This document shows positions 26,457-35,641 of a stretch of DNA of 64,000 bases, one piece after another. Every line of letters begins with the position of its first letter. Within the stretch, counting starts at the first letter, position 1. A program made the translations under genes and the position numbers. Source of the DNA: Bacillota bacterium (GTDB lineage Bacteria; Bacillota; Clostridia; Lachnospirales; Lachnospiraceae); assembly GCA_023423045.1 (NCBI GenBank), contig JAFAGA010000083.1:1-64000 (forward strand), given 5' to 3'. The notes under the pieces were generated by a model. It was not told the DNA's origin, ran no database searches, and worked only from the letters and a program-made list of their open reading frames with translations.

Positions 26457-27896
26457 TTACTTTTTACGGAATTTAGAGATGAAGAAGCCATCGGTATTAT
26501 GGATTCCCTGAATCATCTGTAAATATCCCTCTTTCGCAGTTTCACATTGAAGCAGCGCGGGAAGAAGCTCATTAAAGCCGACTGCTTCAAATTCATAATT
26601 CTGTAAAAACCATTCCCGGTTTTCCAGGTTCTCCTCTTTGTTTACGGTGCAGGTTGAAAAGATCAGGCAACCGCCCTTTTTCACATATTGCTGTACCTTA
26701 TCCAAAATAATCCTTTGTAATTCTACCAGCTCTTTATGTTGATTTTGTGTCAGCTTATATTTTATGTCCGATTTTTTTCCTAGAACTCCCAATCCACTGC
26801 AGGGCAGGTCTGCGATAACAAGATCCGCCTGTGCAAGAAGCTCCGTATCCAGAACAGTTGCATCCCAGACCTTTGTCTCCACATTGGTGACTCCCAGACG
26901 CCCTAAATTCTCCCGGATCAAATTCACTTTGTACTCCGTCAGGTCCCTTGCGGATACTCGGTCTGCCATCTGGGCAGCATGAAGCGCCTTTCCTCCGGGA
27001 GCACTGCAGACATCAACCACGTAATCCTCCGCCTTGATGCCCGATACCTCCCCTACCAGCATCGAGCTGACATCCTGAACTGCAAAACAGCCGCTGCGAA
27101 AGGATTTAAGCCCCTCCAGATAATCATAATCGCGTATGGTAAAGGCATACTCCAGATATTCACTATCCTCCACCGTTACGCCCTCCTGCTCCAGCATGGC
27201 CTTTAGCTCCGCCGGAGACAGTTTCGCTAAATTACAGCGCACGGTTGTCTCTTTCTCCTTCAGAGATGCTATTAGCATAGCCTCCACCATCTGGAAAGGG
27301 TACTGCTCCAGCAGCTCCTCCACCAGCCAGGCCGGGGTGGAATAGACGATTTCAAGATAGGACACCGGAGAACGGACCGGATCCGGAAAGTTGATATTCT
27401 CCTTGTTTCTTGCAATATTTCGAAGGACCGCGTTGACAAAACCGGACAGTTTGGTGAAGCTCCTCTTCTTGGCCAAATTTACCGCTTCATTACATACTGC
27501 CGGTACCGGAACCGCTTCCATATAGATTAACTGGTACGCACTGAGGCGCAGCAGATTTCTGATCAGCGGCTTCATCCGGGCAACCGGCAGGGATGCATGC
27601 AAATTAATAATATAGTCCAGAGTCAGGTAATGCTTCACCGTCCCCTGAAAGATGCGGGCGATAAAAGCCCGTTCCTGCTTCTCCAGATGCTGATGTTTTT
27701 TCAGGGTATGATTGAGTACGGTGTGACTGTATTTACCCTCCTCCAAAACCTCCAGCAGCATCTTAAGAACAATCTCTCTTGAATTACTCTGAGGCATCGC
27801 TTTCTCATTGTTCTGAACAATCTCTCTTGAATCACTCCGAGGCATCGCTTTTTCATTGTTACGGACAATTTCTCTTGCATCCGGTCTTTTAGTCAC
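26457..27896 (-). CDS. rsmB: 16S rRNA (cytosine967-C5)-methyltransferase RsmB
   Basis: NusB-like RNA-binding N-terminus plus a SAM methyltransferase that makes m5C967 in 16S rRNA. The start is GTG 27896: GGAGGAGG lies eight bases upstream and the codon overlaps the stop of the preceding protease gene by 8 bp, suggesting coupled translation. Catalytic motifs: VDVCSAPGGKALHAAQ, DLPCSGLGVLGKKSD (Cys) and IFSTCTVNKEENLENREWFL (second Cys). The 479 residues are about 30 longer than usual because the N-terminus carries two extra copies of a 16-residue unit (see the repeat at 27768-27875). Confidence 0.95.
   Translation of the reverse strand: MTKRPDAREIVRNNEKAMPRSDSREIVQNNEKAMPQSNSREIVLKMLLEVLEEGKYSHTVLNHTLKKHQHLEKQERAFIARIFQGTVKHYLTLDYIINLHASLPVARMKPLIRNLLRLSAYQLIYMEAVPVPAVCNEAVNLAKKRSFTKLSGFVNAVLRNIARNKENINFPDPVRSPVSYLEIVYSTPAWLVEELLEQYPFQMVEAMLIASLKEKETTVRCNLAKLSPAELKAMLEQEGVTVEDSEYLEYAFTIRDYDYLEGLKSFRSGCFAVQDVSSMLVGEVSGIKAEDYVVDVCSAPGGKALHAAQMADRVSARDLTEYKVNLIRENLGRLGVTNVETKVWDATVLDTELLAQADLVIADLPCSGLGVLGKKSDIKYKLTQNQHKELVELQRIILDKVQQYVKKGGCLIFSTCTVNKEENLENREWFLQNYEFEAVGFNELLPALLQCETAKEGYLQMIQGIHNTDGFFISKFRKK
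27768..27875 (-). repeat. In-frame 48-bp repeat in the rsmB N-terminus
   Basis: Two complete units (REIVRNNEKAMPRSDS and REIVQNNEKAMPQSNS) precede a partial third (REIV) that leads into the conserved start of the RsmB domain (REIVLKMLLEVLEEG). The repeat period is 48 bp, in frame, with few differences between units, so the expansion looks recent. Confidence 0.85.
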
Positions 27897-28590
27897 GTCT
27901 TCTTCCTCCTCCAAACAGGAGAACAAGACGCAGAAGCTGTAAAATCGTAGCCGCTGCTGCCGCTACATAGGTAAGGGCGGCGGCGTCCAGCACTTTCTTT
28001 GACCCGGCCAGCTCCTCACGGTGTAAAATCCCCGTCTCCCCCAGCCTCGCAATCGCTCTTCGGGAAGCGTTAAATTCCACCGGAAGTGTAATCAATTGGA
28101 ACAGCACCGCTGCAGAAAACAGCAAAATCCCCAGATCGATCAGGGACTGAAAGCCCCCGACAAACAGTCCGATCAGGATCAGAGGCCAAGCAGCCATGGA
28201 CCCGAAGTTGGCAACCGGCACCAACAGCCCTCTGATTTTCAATGGCAAATAGGAATTCTGATGCTGGATCGCATGCCCGCACTCATGGGCGGCAACTCCT
28301 ATGGCCGCTATAGAATTGGAATGGTATACCGAATCCGATAAGCGCAGCACCTTAGATCTGGGATCGTAGTGATCACTGAGATGGCCCGATACCTGCTCAA
28401 TATGCACATCCCTGATTCCCGAGGCATACAGCAGCCTTTCTGCCGCCTGTGCTCCTGTGATGCCGGACGTACTCTTTACCGAAGAATACTTCGCATAAGT
28501 GGTTTTCACTCTCGCCGAGGCGAGAAGGGAGATAACCACACCGATTAGAACCAATCCGTAGGTCGGATCGAAATAATAAGGATAATACAT
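27889..28590 (-). CDS. Putative neutral zinc metallopeptidase, YugP family
   Basis: Membrane protease-like protein of 233 residues. A hydrophobic N-terminal helix (YGLVLIGVVISLLASARVK) is followed by the zinc motif GVAAHECGHAIQHQ (HExxH type), a further helix pair, and FNASRRAIARL, typical of the YugP/DUF zinc-dependent peptidase family. The biological substrate is unknown. GGAGGA lies four bases before ATG 28590. It is co-transcribed with fmt upstream and overlaps rsmB. Confidence 0.88.
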   Translation of the reverse strand: MYYPYYFDPTYGLVLIGVVISLLASARVKTTYAKYSSVKSTSGITGAQAAERLLYASGIRDVHIEQVSGHLSDHYDPRSKVLRLSDSVYHSNSIAAIGVAAHECGHAIQHQNSYLPLKIRGLLVPVANFGSMAAWPLILIGLFVGGFQSLIDLGILLFSAAVLFQLITLPVEFNASRRAIARLGETGILHREELAGSKKVLDAAALTYVAAAAATILQLLRLVLLFGGGRRRD

Positions 28591-28671
28591 TATATCCTCC
28601 TTTCAAACATTCTTGTACTCGTTACAGGGCAATTCCTTTGTAACAATTCAGCCTGAACCGGACTGTTACGC

Positions 28672-29616
28672 TCATTCTTTCTCTCTGCCCAGACTGGTAC
28701 CGATAGATAACCGGTATCCTCTCAAAAAGGCTTCCGCTGTCATCCTCTTCTTGCCCTCCAGCTGGAGCTCCCGAATCACCAAAGCTCCATCTCCCGTAGC
28801 GACCACCAGCGCGTCCTGGCGCAATTCAACCACCTGGCCGGGTCCGGCGGCTTTCGGTTCCAGGGCCTCCACCTCTGCCTTCCATATCTTAAGCGTTCTT
28901 CCCTCCAGATGAGTATAGGCGCTTGGCCAGGGATTTAAGCCACGAATCAGCCGTTCCAGCCTGACTGCGGATTGGGTAAAATCCAACTCACCCATCTCCT
29001 TGCCCAGCGTTTTTACATAAGTAGCCTTGTCATTATCCTGCGGGATTCGGGCAGCGGTGCCCGCCTCCAGCCGCTCCAATGCATCCAGTAATAAGTCTGC
29101 TCCAAGCTGCGCCATTTTATCAAAAAGACTTCCGCCGGTCTCATCCTTCGCAATCGGAAGCTTAGACTGCAATATCATATCACCGGTGTCTATCCCTGCA
29201 TCCATATATATAATCGTAATTCCCGTCTCACTCTCTCCGTCGATGATAGAGTATTGAATCGGCGCCGCACCGCGGTACCTGGGCAGCAAAGAGCCATGAA
29301 CATTGATACAGCCATAGGGTGGAATTTCAAGCAGCGCTTTCGGTAGAATCTGTCCGAAGGCAGCCACTACGATAACCTCCGGCGCCAACTCCCTGACCTT
29401 CTCCAGAAATTCTGGTTCCTTCACCTTATTTGGCTGGTATAAAGGCACGGAATGGGCAAGCGCCAGCTCCTTTACCGGTGAAAAACTTACCTCCTGTCTT
29501 CTTCCCTTCTGCTTGTCAGGCTGAGTTACCGCACCAATCAGCTCATGCCTTGAATGTATTAATTTGTCCAGGGTGACCGCCGCAAAATCCGGTGTTCCCA
29601 TAAATAAAACCTTCAT
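28672..29616 (-). CDS. fmt: Methionyl-tRNA formyltransferase
   Basis: Formylates initiator Met-tRNA from 10-formyl-THF. The 314 residues are normal. Motifs: MGTPDFAAVTLDKLI, the catalytic NVHGSLLPRYRGAAPIQ (Asn, His), and GITIIYMDAGIDTGD with the third catalytic Asp. The C-terminal OB domain (RTLKIWKAEV) is intact. It lies 54 bp downstream of def, the usual def-fmt pair. Confidence 0.97.
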   Translation of the reverse strand: MKVLFMGTPDFAAVTLDKLIHSRHELIGAVTQPDKQKGRRQEVSFSPVKELALAHSVPLYQPNKVKEPEFLEKVRELAPEVIVVAAFGQILPKALLEIPPYGCINVHGSLLPRYRGAAPIQYSIIDGESETGITIIYMDAGIDTGDMILQSKLPIAKDETGGSLFDKMAQLGADLLLDALERLEAGTAARIPQDNDKATYVKTLGKEMGELDFTQSAVRLERLIRGLNPWPSAYTHLEGRTLKIWKAEVEALEPKAAGPGQVVELRQDALVVATGDGALVIRELQLEGKKRMTAEAFLRGYRLSIGTSLGREKE

Positions 29617-29670
29617 TCAGATCCCGTCCTTTCCATCCGCTGAATATACCGTTAAAACTTCAACTATGCC

Positions 29671-30156
29671 CTATTGCACTTCCTCCGCAGCCGCCACATC
29701 CCGCAGCTCGCCGATGGTCTGATCAATATAGAGCTTGCCGTTCAAATGGTCAATCTCATGACAGAAGGCTCTGGCCAGCAGCCCTGTGCCTTCTATGGTG
29801 TATTCCTCCATCTTCTCATCATAAGCTTTTACTTTGACATAATCCGGTCTGCTTACAGTCCCAACCTTGCCGGGTACACTTAAGCAGCCTTCATCCCCTA
29901 TCTGCTCCCCGTCCGTCTGAATAATCTCCGGATTTATCAGAATAATGGGTTCATTGCCTTCTTCTGAAACATCTATTACAATGAGCCTTTTCAATATTCC
30001 TACCTGGGGTGCGGCAAGGCCGACACCGCCCGCATCATACATGGTGTCCAGCATATCGTCAATTAATGTAAGCGTCTTTCGGTCCACTTCCTTAATTTCC
30101 TTCGCCACCTTATTCAGAACCTTGTCCCCAACCTCTCTTATATTCCTTATAGCCAT
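29671..30156 (-). CDS. def: Peptide deformylase
   Basis: Metalloenzyme that removes the N-formyl group from nascent chains. I start it at ATG 30156 (MAIRNIREVGDKVLNKVAKE), with GGAAGG six bases upstream; an ATG two codons earlier touches the ribosome site. The three family motifs are present: GVGLAAPQVG, EGCLSVPG (metal Cys) and HEIDHLNG (metal His pair). The 161 residues are normal for a type 1 enzyme. Confidence 0.97.
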   Translation of the reverse strand: MAIRNIREVGDKVLNKVAKEIKEVDRKTLTLIDDMLDTMYDAGGVGLAAPQVGILKRLIVIDVSEEGNEPIILINPEIIQTDGEQIGDEGCLSVPGKVGTVSRPDYVKVKAYDEKMEEYTIEGTGLLARAFCHEIDHLNGKLYIDQTIGELRDVAAAEEVQ

Positions 30157-30305
30157 ATTCATCCTTCCTTTCTAACCACTTCTAAGCCTGCCGCTACCGC
30201 GGCATAAACGAAAATGATACGGGCTTCCATTCTTGGTCAAACAGCTTCCCGTTCAAAGTAATTATATAATAATAACATATTTTGTCCTGTTTTATCAATA
30301 AGATG

Positions 30306-32552
30306 TTAATAGCCGCTCATGGGATCAAAGTCAAATTGAAGATTACAGCCTGCAAAATGTTCCGAGTAAGTATAATATCCCTCCAAATAATTCTTTATCC
30401 CCACCAGCTGCTGATAATCGCTATATTTTATATACATTACCCTTCGGTAAATATCATTCGCCTTCGCTAGTGACGCCGGAGCCGGTCCGATTATTCGTGC
30501 ATCAAGCTGCTCCTGCTCCAGATACAGCTGCACGGCCTGCGCAAGATGCAATACAGCCCGCTGCGCTTTTACTTCCTCCTTGGAAGAAACCAGAACCAGA
30601 AGCATATGAGAGCTTGGCGGATACTGCATCAGCCGGCGGTATAATATTTCCTGCTCATAAAATGCTTCGTAATTCCCTTCTGCTGCGGTAACAATGCTGT
30701 AATGCTCCGGATGATAGGTTTGAATTACCACCTCGCCCGGAAGTACATCCCTGCCGGCTCTTCCTGCTGCCTGGCACAGCAGCTGAAAGGTCCGCTCGCC
30801 TGCCCGGTAATCCCCTGCATAAAGGGACAGATCCGCAGCGATAATGCCTACCAGCGTAACCTTCGGAAAATCATGCCCCTTTACAATCATCTGGGTACCC
30901 ACTAGTATATCAGCCTTATGATTCGCAAAAGCAGACAGGACAGCTTCGTGTCCTCCTTTATTCCTAGTAGTGTCCATATCCATCCGCAGGACCTTCGCCT
31001 CAGGAAACTCCTTTTTGACCAATTCCTCCACCTTCTGGGTTCCGGTACCGAAGGCCGCAATATATTTTGAACCGCAGGCCGGGCACGCAGACGGCTGGGA
31101 CTGGGTAAATCCGCAATAATGGCACACCAGATTCCCCCCGTTATGGGAGGTCAGGGATATATCACAATGCGGGCATTTCATCACATGGCCACAGCTCCGG
31201 CAGGAGACAAAGCCCGCATAACCACGGCGGTTCAGAAACAGCATGATCTGTTCCTTCTTATATAAACGGTCAAGCATCAGTTCCCTGAGCTTACCGCTGA
31301 AAATAGATTTATTCTTCCTCTTTAATTCCTCCCTAAGATCCGCAATCCAAACTGCCGGAGGCTGCGCTTCCTTCGCCCTCTTAGTCAGCCGGTAGAGCTT
31401 CAGCTCCCCCTGCCTGGCTTGCAGATAGGTCTCCGTCGATGGTGTTGCGGAGCCAAGGATTACCGAGCTGCCCGTCAGCTCGGCCCGCTTCATTGCCACT
31501 TGGCGGGCATGATATTTGGGCGTTGTTTCACTCTTATAGCTGGTCTCATGCTCTTCGTCAATAATGATCAGTCCCAGCCGGGGAAATGGTGTAAATAGAG
31601 CAGAACGAGGACCGATTATGATGTCGATCTCACCGTTCTTCGCCCGCAAGCTCTGATCATAGCGTTCTCCCTGGGACATTCTGGAGTTCATAATAGAGAT
31701 GCGATCGCCGAAACGCCGGTAAAATCTCTGCACCGTCTGATAGGTCAAAGCAATCTCAGGAATTAGAAGGATCACCTGTTTTCCCATGCCGACTACATGA
31801 GCTATAATCTCCATATATACTTCCGTCTTGCCGCTTCCGGTAATCCCATGCAAAAGACAGCCGCCCCGAAGCCCGCCGTCATAATCCCTGCAAAAATCAT
31901 TTACGATAAAGCTCTGCTCCTCATTTAAGAGGACCGGCTGATATTCTCCCTCCTGCACAGGAACAGGATTGCGATAAATCTGCTCCGATACCGTCCTGGT
32001 TACCCCCTGCTTTTCCATCCCCTGTATGGTAGATCGGGATATATTCAGCTTATTCAGCGCAACATCATAATCCAGCACCTTCTCACGCAACAAAGCCTCC
32101 AACAAACGCAGCCGGGCGGTATTGTTCTTTCTCTGATATTCAAAGTACAGCCGGTTAGCCTGCTCCGGATCCACTAACAGCTCTATGCTCCTCTGCTCTT
32201 TTATTTTAACCGCTTTTCGCACCGGAATCACTGTCTTCAGGGCCTCATTCATGGTTCCTCCGAAATTCTCCCTGATCCAGTAAGCAAGATAGATTAAATG
32301 GCTTTCAATCATCGGAGCATCCGTAATCACCTGCTGGATCGGCTTAATCAGCTGCGCCTGCAGCTTGGGTTCCGATGACAGGCCTACGATATAGCCCTGA
32401 ATCCGGCGGTTCCCCTTTCCAAAGGGCACTGCCGCCAACGCTCCGATTACCGCCTGTGGAAGCATCTCGTCAGGTATCCCATACTGATAGGTTTTGTCCA
32501 GATTCTCATGGGAAATATCAATAATGATATCAGCATAGCTTTGATAAGACAT
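30306..32552 (-). CDS. priA: Primosomal protein N' (PriA helicase)
   Basis: 3'-to-5' DNA helicase that restarts stalled replication forks. At 748 residues it has an N-terminal DNA-binding domain, helicase motif I GITGSGKTEVYME, motif II IIDEEHETSYK, GSATPSTE, a zinc insertion with paired Cys (CRSCGHVMKCPHCD, CHYCGFTQSQPSACPACG), and motif VI QAAGRAGRD. It lies between murE and def. AGGAGGG lies three bases before ATG 32552. Confidence 0.97.
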   Translation of the reverse strand: MSYQSYADIIIDISHENLDKTYQYGIPDEMLPQAVIGALAAVPFGKGNRRIQGYIVGLSSEPKLQAQLIKPIQQVITDAPMIESHLIYLAYWIRENFGGTMNEALKTVIPVRKAVKIKEQRSIELLVDPEQANRLYFEYQRKNNTARLRLLEALLREKVLDYDVALNKLNISRSTIQGMEKQGVTRTVSEQIYRNPVPVQEGEYQPVLLNEEQSFIVNDFCRDYDGGLRGGCLLHGITGSGKTEVYMEIIAHVVGMGKQVILLIPEIALTYQTVQRFYRRFGDRISIMNSRMSQGERYDQSLRAKNGEIDIIIGPRSALFTPFPRLGLIIIDEEHETSYKSETTPKYHARQVAMKRAELTGSSVILGSATPSTETYLQARQGELKLYRLTKRAKEAQPPAVWIADLREELKRKNKSIFSGKLRELMLDRLYKKEQIMLFLNRRGYAGFVSCRSCGHVMKCPHCDISLTSHNGGNLVCHYCGFTQSQPSACPACGSKYIAAFGTGTQKVEELVKKEFPEAKVLRMDMDTTRNKGGHEAVLSAFANHKADILVGTQMIVKGHDFPKVTLVGIIAADLSLYAGDYRAGERTFQLLCQAAGRAGRDVLPGEVVIQTYHPEHYSIVTAAEGNYEAFYEQEILYRRLMQYPPSSHMLLVLVSSKEEVKAQRAVLHLAQAVQLYLEQEQLDARIIGPAPASLAKANDIYRRVMYIKYSDYQQLVGIKNYLEGYYTYSEHFAGCNLQFDFDPMSGY

Positions 32553-32688
32553 AGGCCCTCCTTCTCGTAATCTATATTATCAGAACCAAAATCGAGTCCC
32601 GATAATCGTGATGCACGGCGCCTTTTATCAGAAGTTAAAGTACAACTTCTCATACTCCGATTACAGGAACGAAATTCATGTTCCTGAC

Positions 32689-34161
32689 CTATATAAGCAT
32701 GATACGGCTCTCCGCAGCAGCATCGCGAATCAGCTCCCGATCATCCATATGATGCTTTACCCCTTTTATTTCCTGGTAATCCTCATGTCCCTTTCCGGCA
32801 ATTACAATGATATCTCCTTCCAGGGCATGCTCAATCCCATAGCGGATCGCTTCCTTTCTGTCTACGATTTCCACATACCTGCCCGGGCCTCTCTTCACCC
32901 CTTCAATAATGTCGTTGACAATATCCTGGGGCTCCTCAAAACGGGGATTATCCGAGGTTACAATGGTAAGATCCGACAGCCTGGAAGAAACCTCACCCAT
33001 CTCAAAACGCCGGCTTCTGGAGCGGTTTCCCCCGCAGCCGAAGATGCATACCAATCTGCCGGGATTGTATTCCTTCAGCGTAGTCAGCAAACTCTCCAGA
33101 CTCATGGCATTATGGGCATAATCCAGCATCACACTGAAGCGCTTTGATACCGGAACCAATTCAACTCTTCCCCTGACGTGAATGTCTGCCAGAGCCTTGA
33201 TGATCTCCTCATTGCTCACCCCAAAATGCCTGCACAGGGAGATACCGCACAGGGAGTTGTATACATTAAACTTCCCGGGAATATTCATCCTGACCTCAAG
33301 CTCCATCTTCCCCTCCGTCCGATACTCAATTCCCAGAAAGCCGGGTTTTTGCAGCAATTTCACCTGAGTGGCTCTAATATCCGCCTGCTCGGAGAACCCA
33401 AAGGTCTCAACCTCACAGGTATGCCCCTTCAATATCTCCCGGGCATGGACATCATCTATATTAATGATACCAAGCTTACACCTGGAGAAAAGCTTGCTCT
33501 TACTTGTAAGATAGTCCTGGAAATCGGTATGCTCTGCTCCGCCGATATGGTCTTCTCCAAGATTGGTGAAGATGCCGTAATCATAGGTAAACCCTGCCAC
33601 CCTGCTCATCTTTAATCCCTGGGAGGACACCTCCATAACCACGCACTCACAGCCCGCCTCCGCCATCCTGGCAAAGGTCTCCTGGATCGTGTAGGATTCG
33701 GGAGTTGTATTGCCTGCCGGAGTAACCGTATCTCCAATGATCGTTTCGATGGTACCCATGAGTCCCACTTTTCTTCCGGTATTCTCCAGGATGGACTTGA
33801 TCATATAAGCGGTGGTCGTCTTACCCTTGGTTCCTGTAATGCCGATGGTGGTCAGCTTCCTGGCCGGATGCCCGAAATAAGCTGCCGACATATATGCCAG
33901 CGCCAGCCTTGTATCCGCAACCCTGATTACTGTAACACCTGGCGGCGTATCGATTTCCTTCTCTGCCACAATGGCAACCGCTCCCGCATGAGCAGCCTCA
34001 TTCCCATAGGCATGGCCATCATAGATCGCTCCTGTAATACAGACAAATACGCTCCCCTCAGTAATCTTCCTGGAATCATAAACCAACTCGGTCACATTCA
34101 GATTCTCATCTCCCTGAACACAGGTATATTCCAATTCCTCCAACATCTGCTTTAAAATCAT
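32689..34161 (-). CDS. murE: UDP-MurNAc-tripeptide synthetase MurE (meso-DAP type)
   Basis: Adds the third amino acid to UDP-MurNAc-L-Ala-D-Glu. At 490 residues, the P-loop is GITGTKGKTTTAYM, the central motif NLGEDHIGGAEHTDF, and the C-terminal SDNPRFEEP contains DNPR, the tetrad of meso-diaminopimelate-adding enzymes. GGGAGGA lies six bases before ATG 34161. It is separated from the dcw cluster and sits at the head of the priA block, just downstream of the wrecked comEC locus. Confidence 0.96.
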   Translation of the reverse strand: MILKQMLEELEYTCVQGDENLNVTELVYDSRKITEGSVFVCITGAIYDGHAYGNEAAHAGAVAIVAEKEIDTPPGVTVIRVADTRLALAYMSAAYFGHPARKLTTIGITGTKGKTTTAYMIKSILENTGRKVGLMGTIETIIGDTVTPAGNTTPESYTIQETFARMAEAGCECVVMEVSSQGLKMSRVAGFTYDYGIFTNLGEDHIGGAEHTDFQDYLTSKSKLFSRCKLGIINIDDVHAREILKGHTCEVETFGFSEQADIRATQVKLLQKPGFLGIEYRTEGKMELEVRMNIPGKFNVYNSLCGISLCRHFGVSNEEIIKALADIHVRGRVELVPVSKRFSVMLDYAHNAMSLESLLTTLKEYNPGRLVCIFGCGGNRSRSRRFEMGEVSSRLSDLTIVTSDNPRFEEPQDIVNDIIEGVKRGPGRYVEIVDRKEAIRYGIEHALEGDIIVIAGKGHEDYQEIKGVKHHMDDRELIRDAAAESRIMLI

Positions 34162-34293
34162 AATTAGTCCTCCCTGGCCCGACGGCTTCTCTTATTTCAA
34201 TGCTTTTCGCCTTTCAAATCAATCATTTGCATATATCTAATTATAGGCGAATAATCCTATTTGTAAAGAAAAAAGATGGGGAGGCAAATCCGT

Positions 34294-34437
34294 TCATTGA
34301 TCTAAGAACCTCTTTATTGCGAGTTCCTCACCATCCGTCCAAAGAGTAATAGCCCCCTTCTCATAGGTAGCCATGATCCGGCTTCCCGCCTCCTCAAGCC
34401 TCTTTAGCAGCTCCGGATGGGGATGTCCGTACCAATT
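34294..34437 (-). pseudogene. comEC 3' fragment, copy 1
   Basis: 48 codons, ending in a stop at 34294, encode the last part of a ComEC/Rec2 metallo-beta-lactamase domain: NWYGHPHPELLKRLEEAG, then RIMATYEKGAITLW and KRFLDQ. The same segment occurs at 44679-44823 with a handful of base differences, so the two copies have diverged. Homology stops abruptly at 34437, where the inverted repeat CATTAGGG begins. The upstream 33 codons present in copy 2 are missing, consistent with a deletion next to the insertion. Confidence 0.9.
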
Positions 34438-34491
34438 CATTAGGGCAATTATATTGATACAATATAGCGATGAACACCCTTAGGGCAGAAA

Positions 34492-34532
34492 ATGAACACG
34501 GTACAACGTTAACGATACTGCACCGTGTTCAT
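34492..34532. repeat. TTAACGAT-centred palindrome A
   Basis: Perfect 11-bp arms ATGAACACGGT (34492-34502) and ACCGTGTTCAT (34522-34532) enclose ACAACGTTAACGATACTGC. The same architecture, with different arm sequences, recurs at 35464-35503 and 44977-45011. Confidence 0.8.
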
Positions 34533-34690
34533 TCCTTATGTTGGCATCTATTTTGATTTTTAACACAGAACTTACCACTCAATCTTTCGCTCTTTCTCGA
34601 CATATTCCCGCAACCTGGATGGGTCGAGAGGACTTATATAATGTCACTTGATTTTACAATTTCCTTAACAAAAAAATTTTAAAAATTATA

Positions 34691-34719
34691 TTGACACAGT
34701 AAATATTTTTTGATATATA
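34691..34719 (+). promoter_or_regulatory. Vegetative promoter of hsp20
   Basis: TTGACA (34691-34696), a 17-bp spacer and TATATA (34714-34719); an overlapping TATAAT lies two bases further. The CIRCE operator starts five bases downstream. Confidence 0.8.
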
Positions 34720-34723
34720 ATAA

Positions 34724-34750
34724 TTAGCACTCACAAAGAGAGAGTGCTAA
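34724..34750 (+). promoter_or_regulatory. CIRCE operator (HrcA binding site)
   Basis: TTAGCACTC, nine bases, GAGTGCTAA: a perfect match to the CIRCE consensus, located between the promoter and the ribosome site of hsp20. HrcA repression relieved by heat shock is therefore strongly indicated. Confidence 0.97.
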
Positions 34751-34779
34751 TATAAAATATTGAAAAGGAGTTGTTAATT

Positions 34780-35229
34780 ATGAATGGATTAGTACCTTTT
34801 AACAGAAAAGACAAAGAAGTTTTAACCAAAAATGAGTTTAAGGACTTTTACAACATGCTTGATAGCTTTTTTTCCGATGATTGGCCTTTTAGAAGAAGTC
34901 TTACTCATGACACATTCAAAGTTGATATCGAAGACACTGAGAATGAATATCTTATTGAGGCTGAAATGCCTGGTGTAGATAAGAATGACATCAATGTTAC
35001 ACTCAATGATGGAAAACTAATAATTTCTGTTTCTAGGGATGAAAACAATGAAACCAAACAAAAAAATTTCATCCACCGAGAGAGGCGTTATAGTTCTATG
35101 AGCCGTTCAATTTATTTAGAAGATTCTAAAGCAGATGGCATAACTGCAAAATTGGAAAACGGATTACTCAAAATTATAGTTCCGAAAGAACAAAAAACAA
35201 CCAATAGTATTGAAATAGACGTTGAATAA
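34780..35229 (+). CDS. Small heat-shock protein, Hsp20/alpha-crystallin family
   Basis: ATP-independent holdase chaperone of 149 residues. A short N-terminal arm (MNGLVPFNRKDKEV) is followed by the alpha-crystallin domain from about residue 42 (FKVDIEDTENEYLIEAEMPG), with the conserved DGITAKLENGLLKIIVPK near the C-terminus and a short tail. AAGGAG lies nine bases before ATG 34780; a TTG three codons earlier abuts the ribosome site and is unlikely. It is the first gene inside the repeat-bounded island and keeps its own CIRCE/sigma-A control. It is A+T-richer than the core genes to its left. Confidence 0.95.
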   Translation: MNGLVPFNRKDKEVLTKNEFKDFYNMLDSFFSDDWPFRRSLTHDTFKVDIEDTENEYLIEAEMPGVDKNDINVTLNDGKLIISVSRDENNETKQKNFIHRERRYSSMSRSIYLEDSKADGITAKLENGLLKIIVPKEQKTTNSIEIDVE

Positions 35230-35239
35230 AATTAGATAA

Positions 35240-35270
35240 GGCACATCGGGATGTGACAACTCGATGTGCC
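35240..35270 (+). terminator. Hairpin behind hsp20
   Basis: Arms GGCACATCG (35240-35248) and CGATGTGCC (35262-35270) with a 13-nt loop, then a pyrimidine-rich tail without a clean U-tract. It is ten bases after the stop codon, a probable terminator. Confidence 0.6.
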
Positions 35271-35463
35271 CTTCTCTTGTCAAAGATTATATCTTTTTTG
35301 GGGTTAGGTTTTGAGTAATTGAGATATGTGCAAACTCCAACCATTTTTTCAATTTTTATGACAAATAAGCCGACTTAATTATCAGGTGAACGCTTTCCTA
35401 AATATCTTTCTCTCATTCGTTTAAAACACTCCAGTCTATCACTCATATGCTTTAAGGCAAAAA

Positions 35464-35503
35464 ATGCACACCCACGATTTAACGATAACCGCACAGCGTG
35501 CAT
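35464..35503. repeat. TTAACGAT-centred palindrome B
   Basis: Arms ATGCAC (35464-35469) and GTGCAT (35498-35503) flank a core containing TTTAACGATAACC. The upstream context AAGGCAAAAA matches AGGGCAGAAA before palindrome A. The rest of 35271-35641 holds no convincing gene; a 63-codon minus-strand frame crosses it but has no recognisable features. Confidence 0.6.
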
Positions 35504-35641
35504 TACTATGATATGGATTGAGAGAACAGAATTGATGCTTATATAACCAACTGTTTCTATAAACATCCCTACGGTAAAATTTTTAAAACCCGTATACCCA
35601 TGTATTAGTTTCTATGGGCAGGTTGTTAATTAATGGTAGAA

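Noticed and set aside
35375..35566. 63-codon minus-strand frame over palindrome B
   Set aside because: Driven by the repeat and its flanks; no ribosome site or family match.
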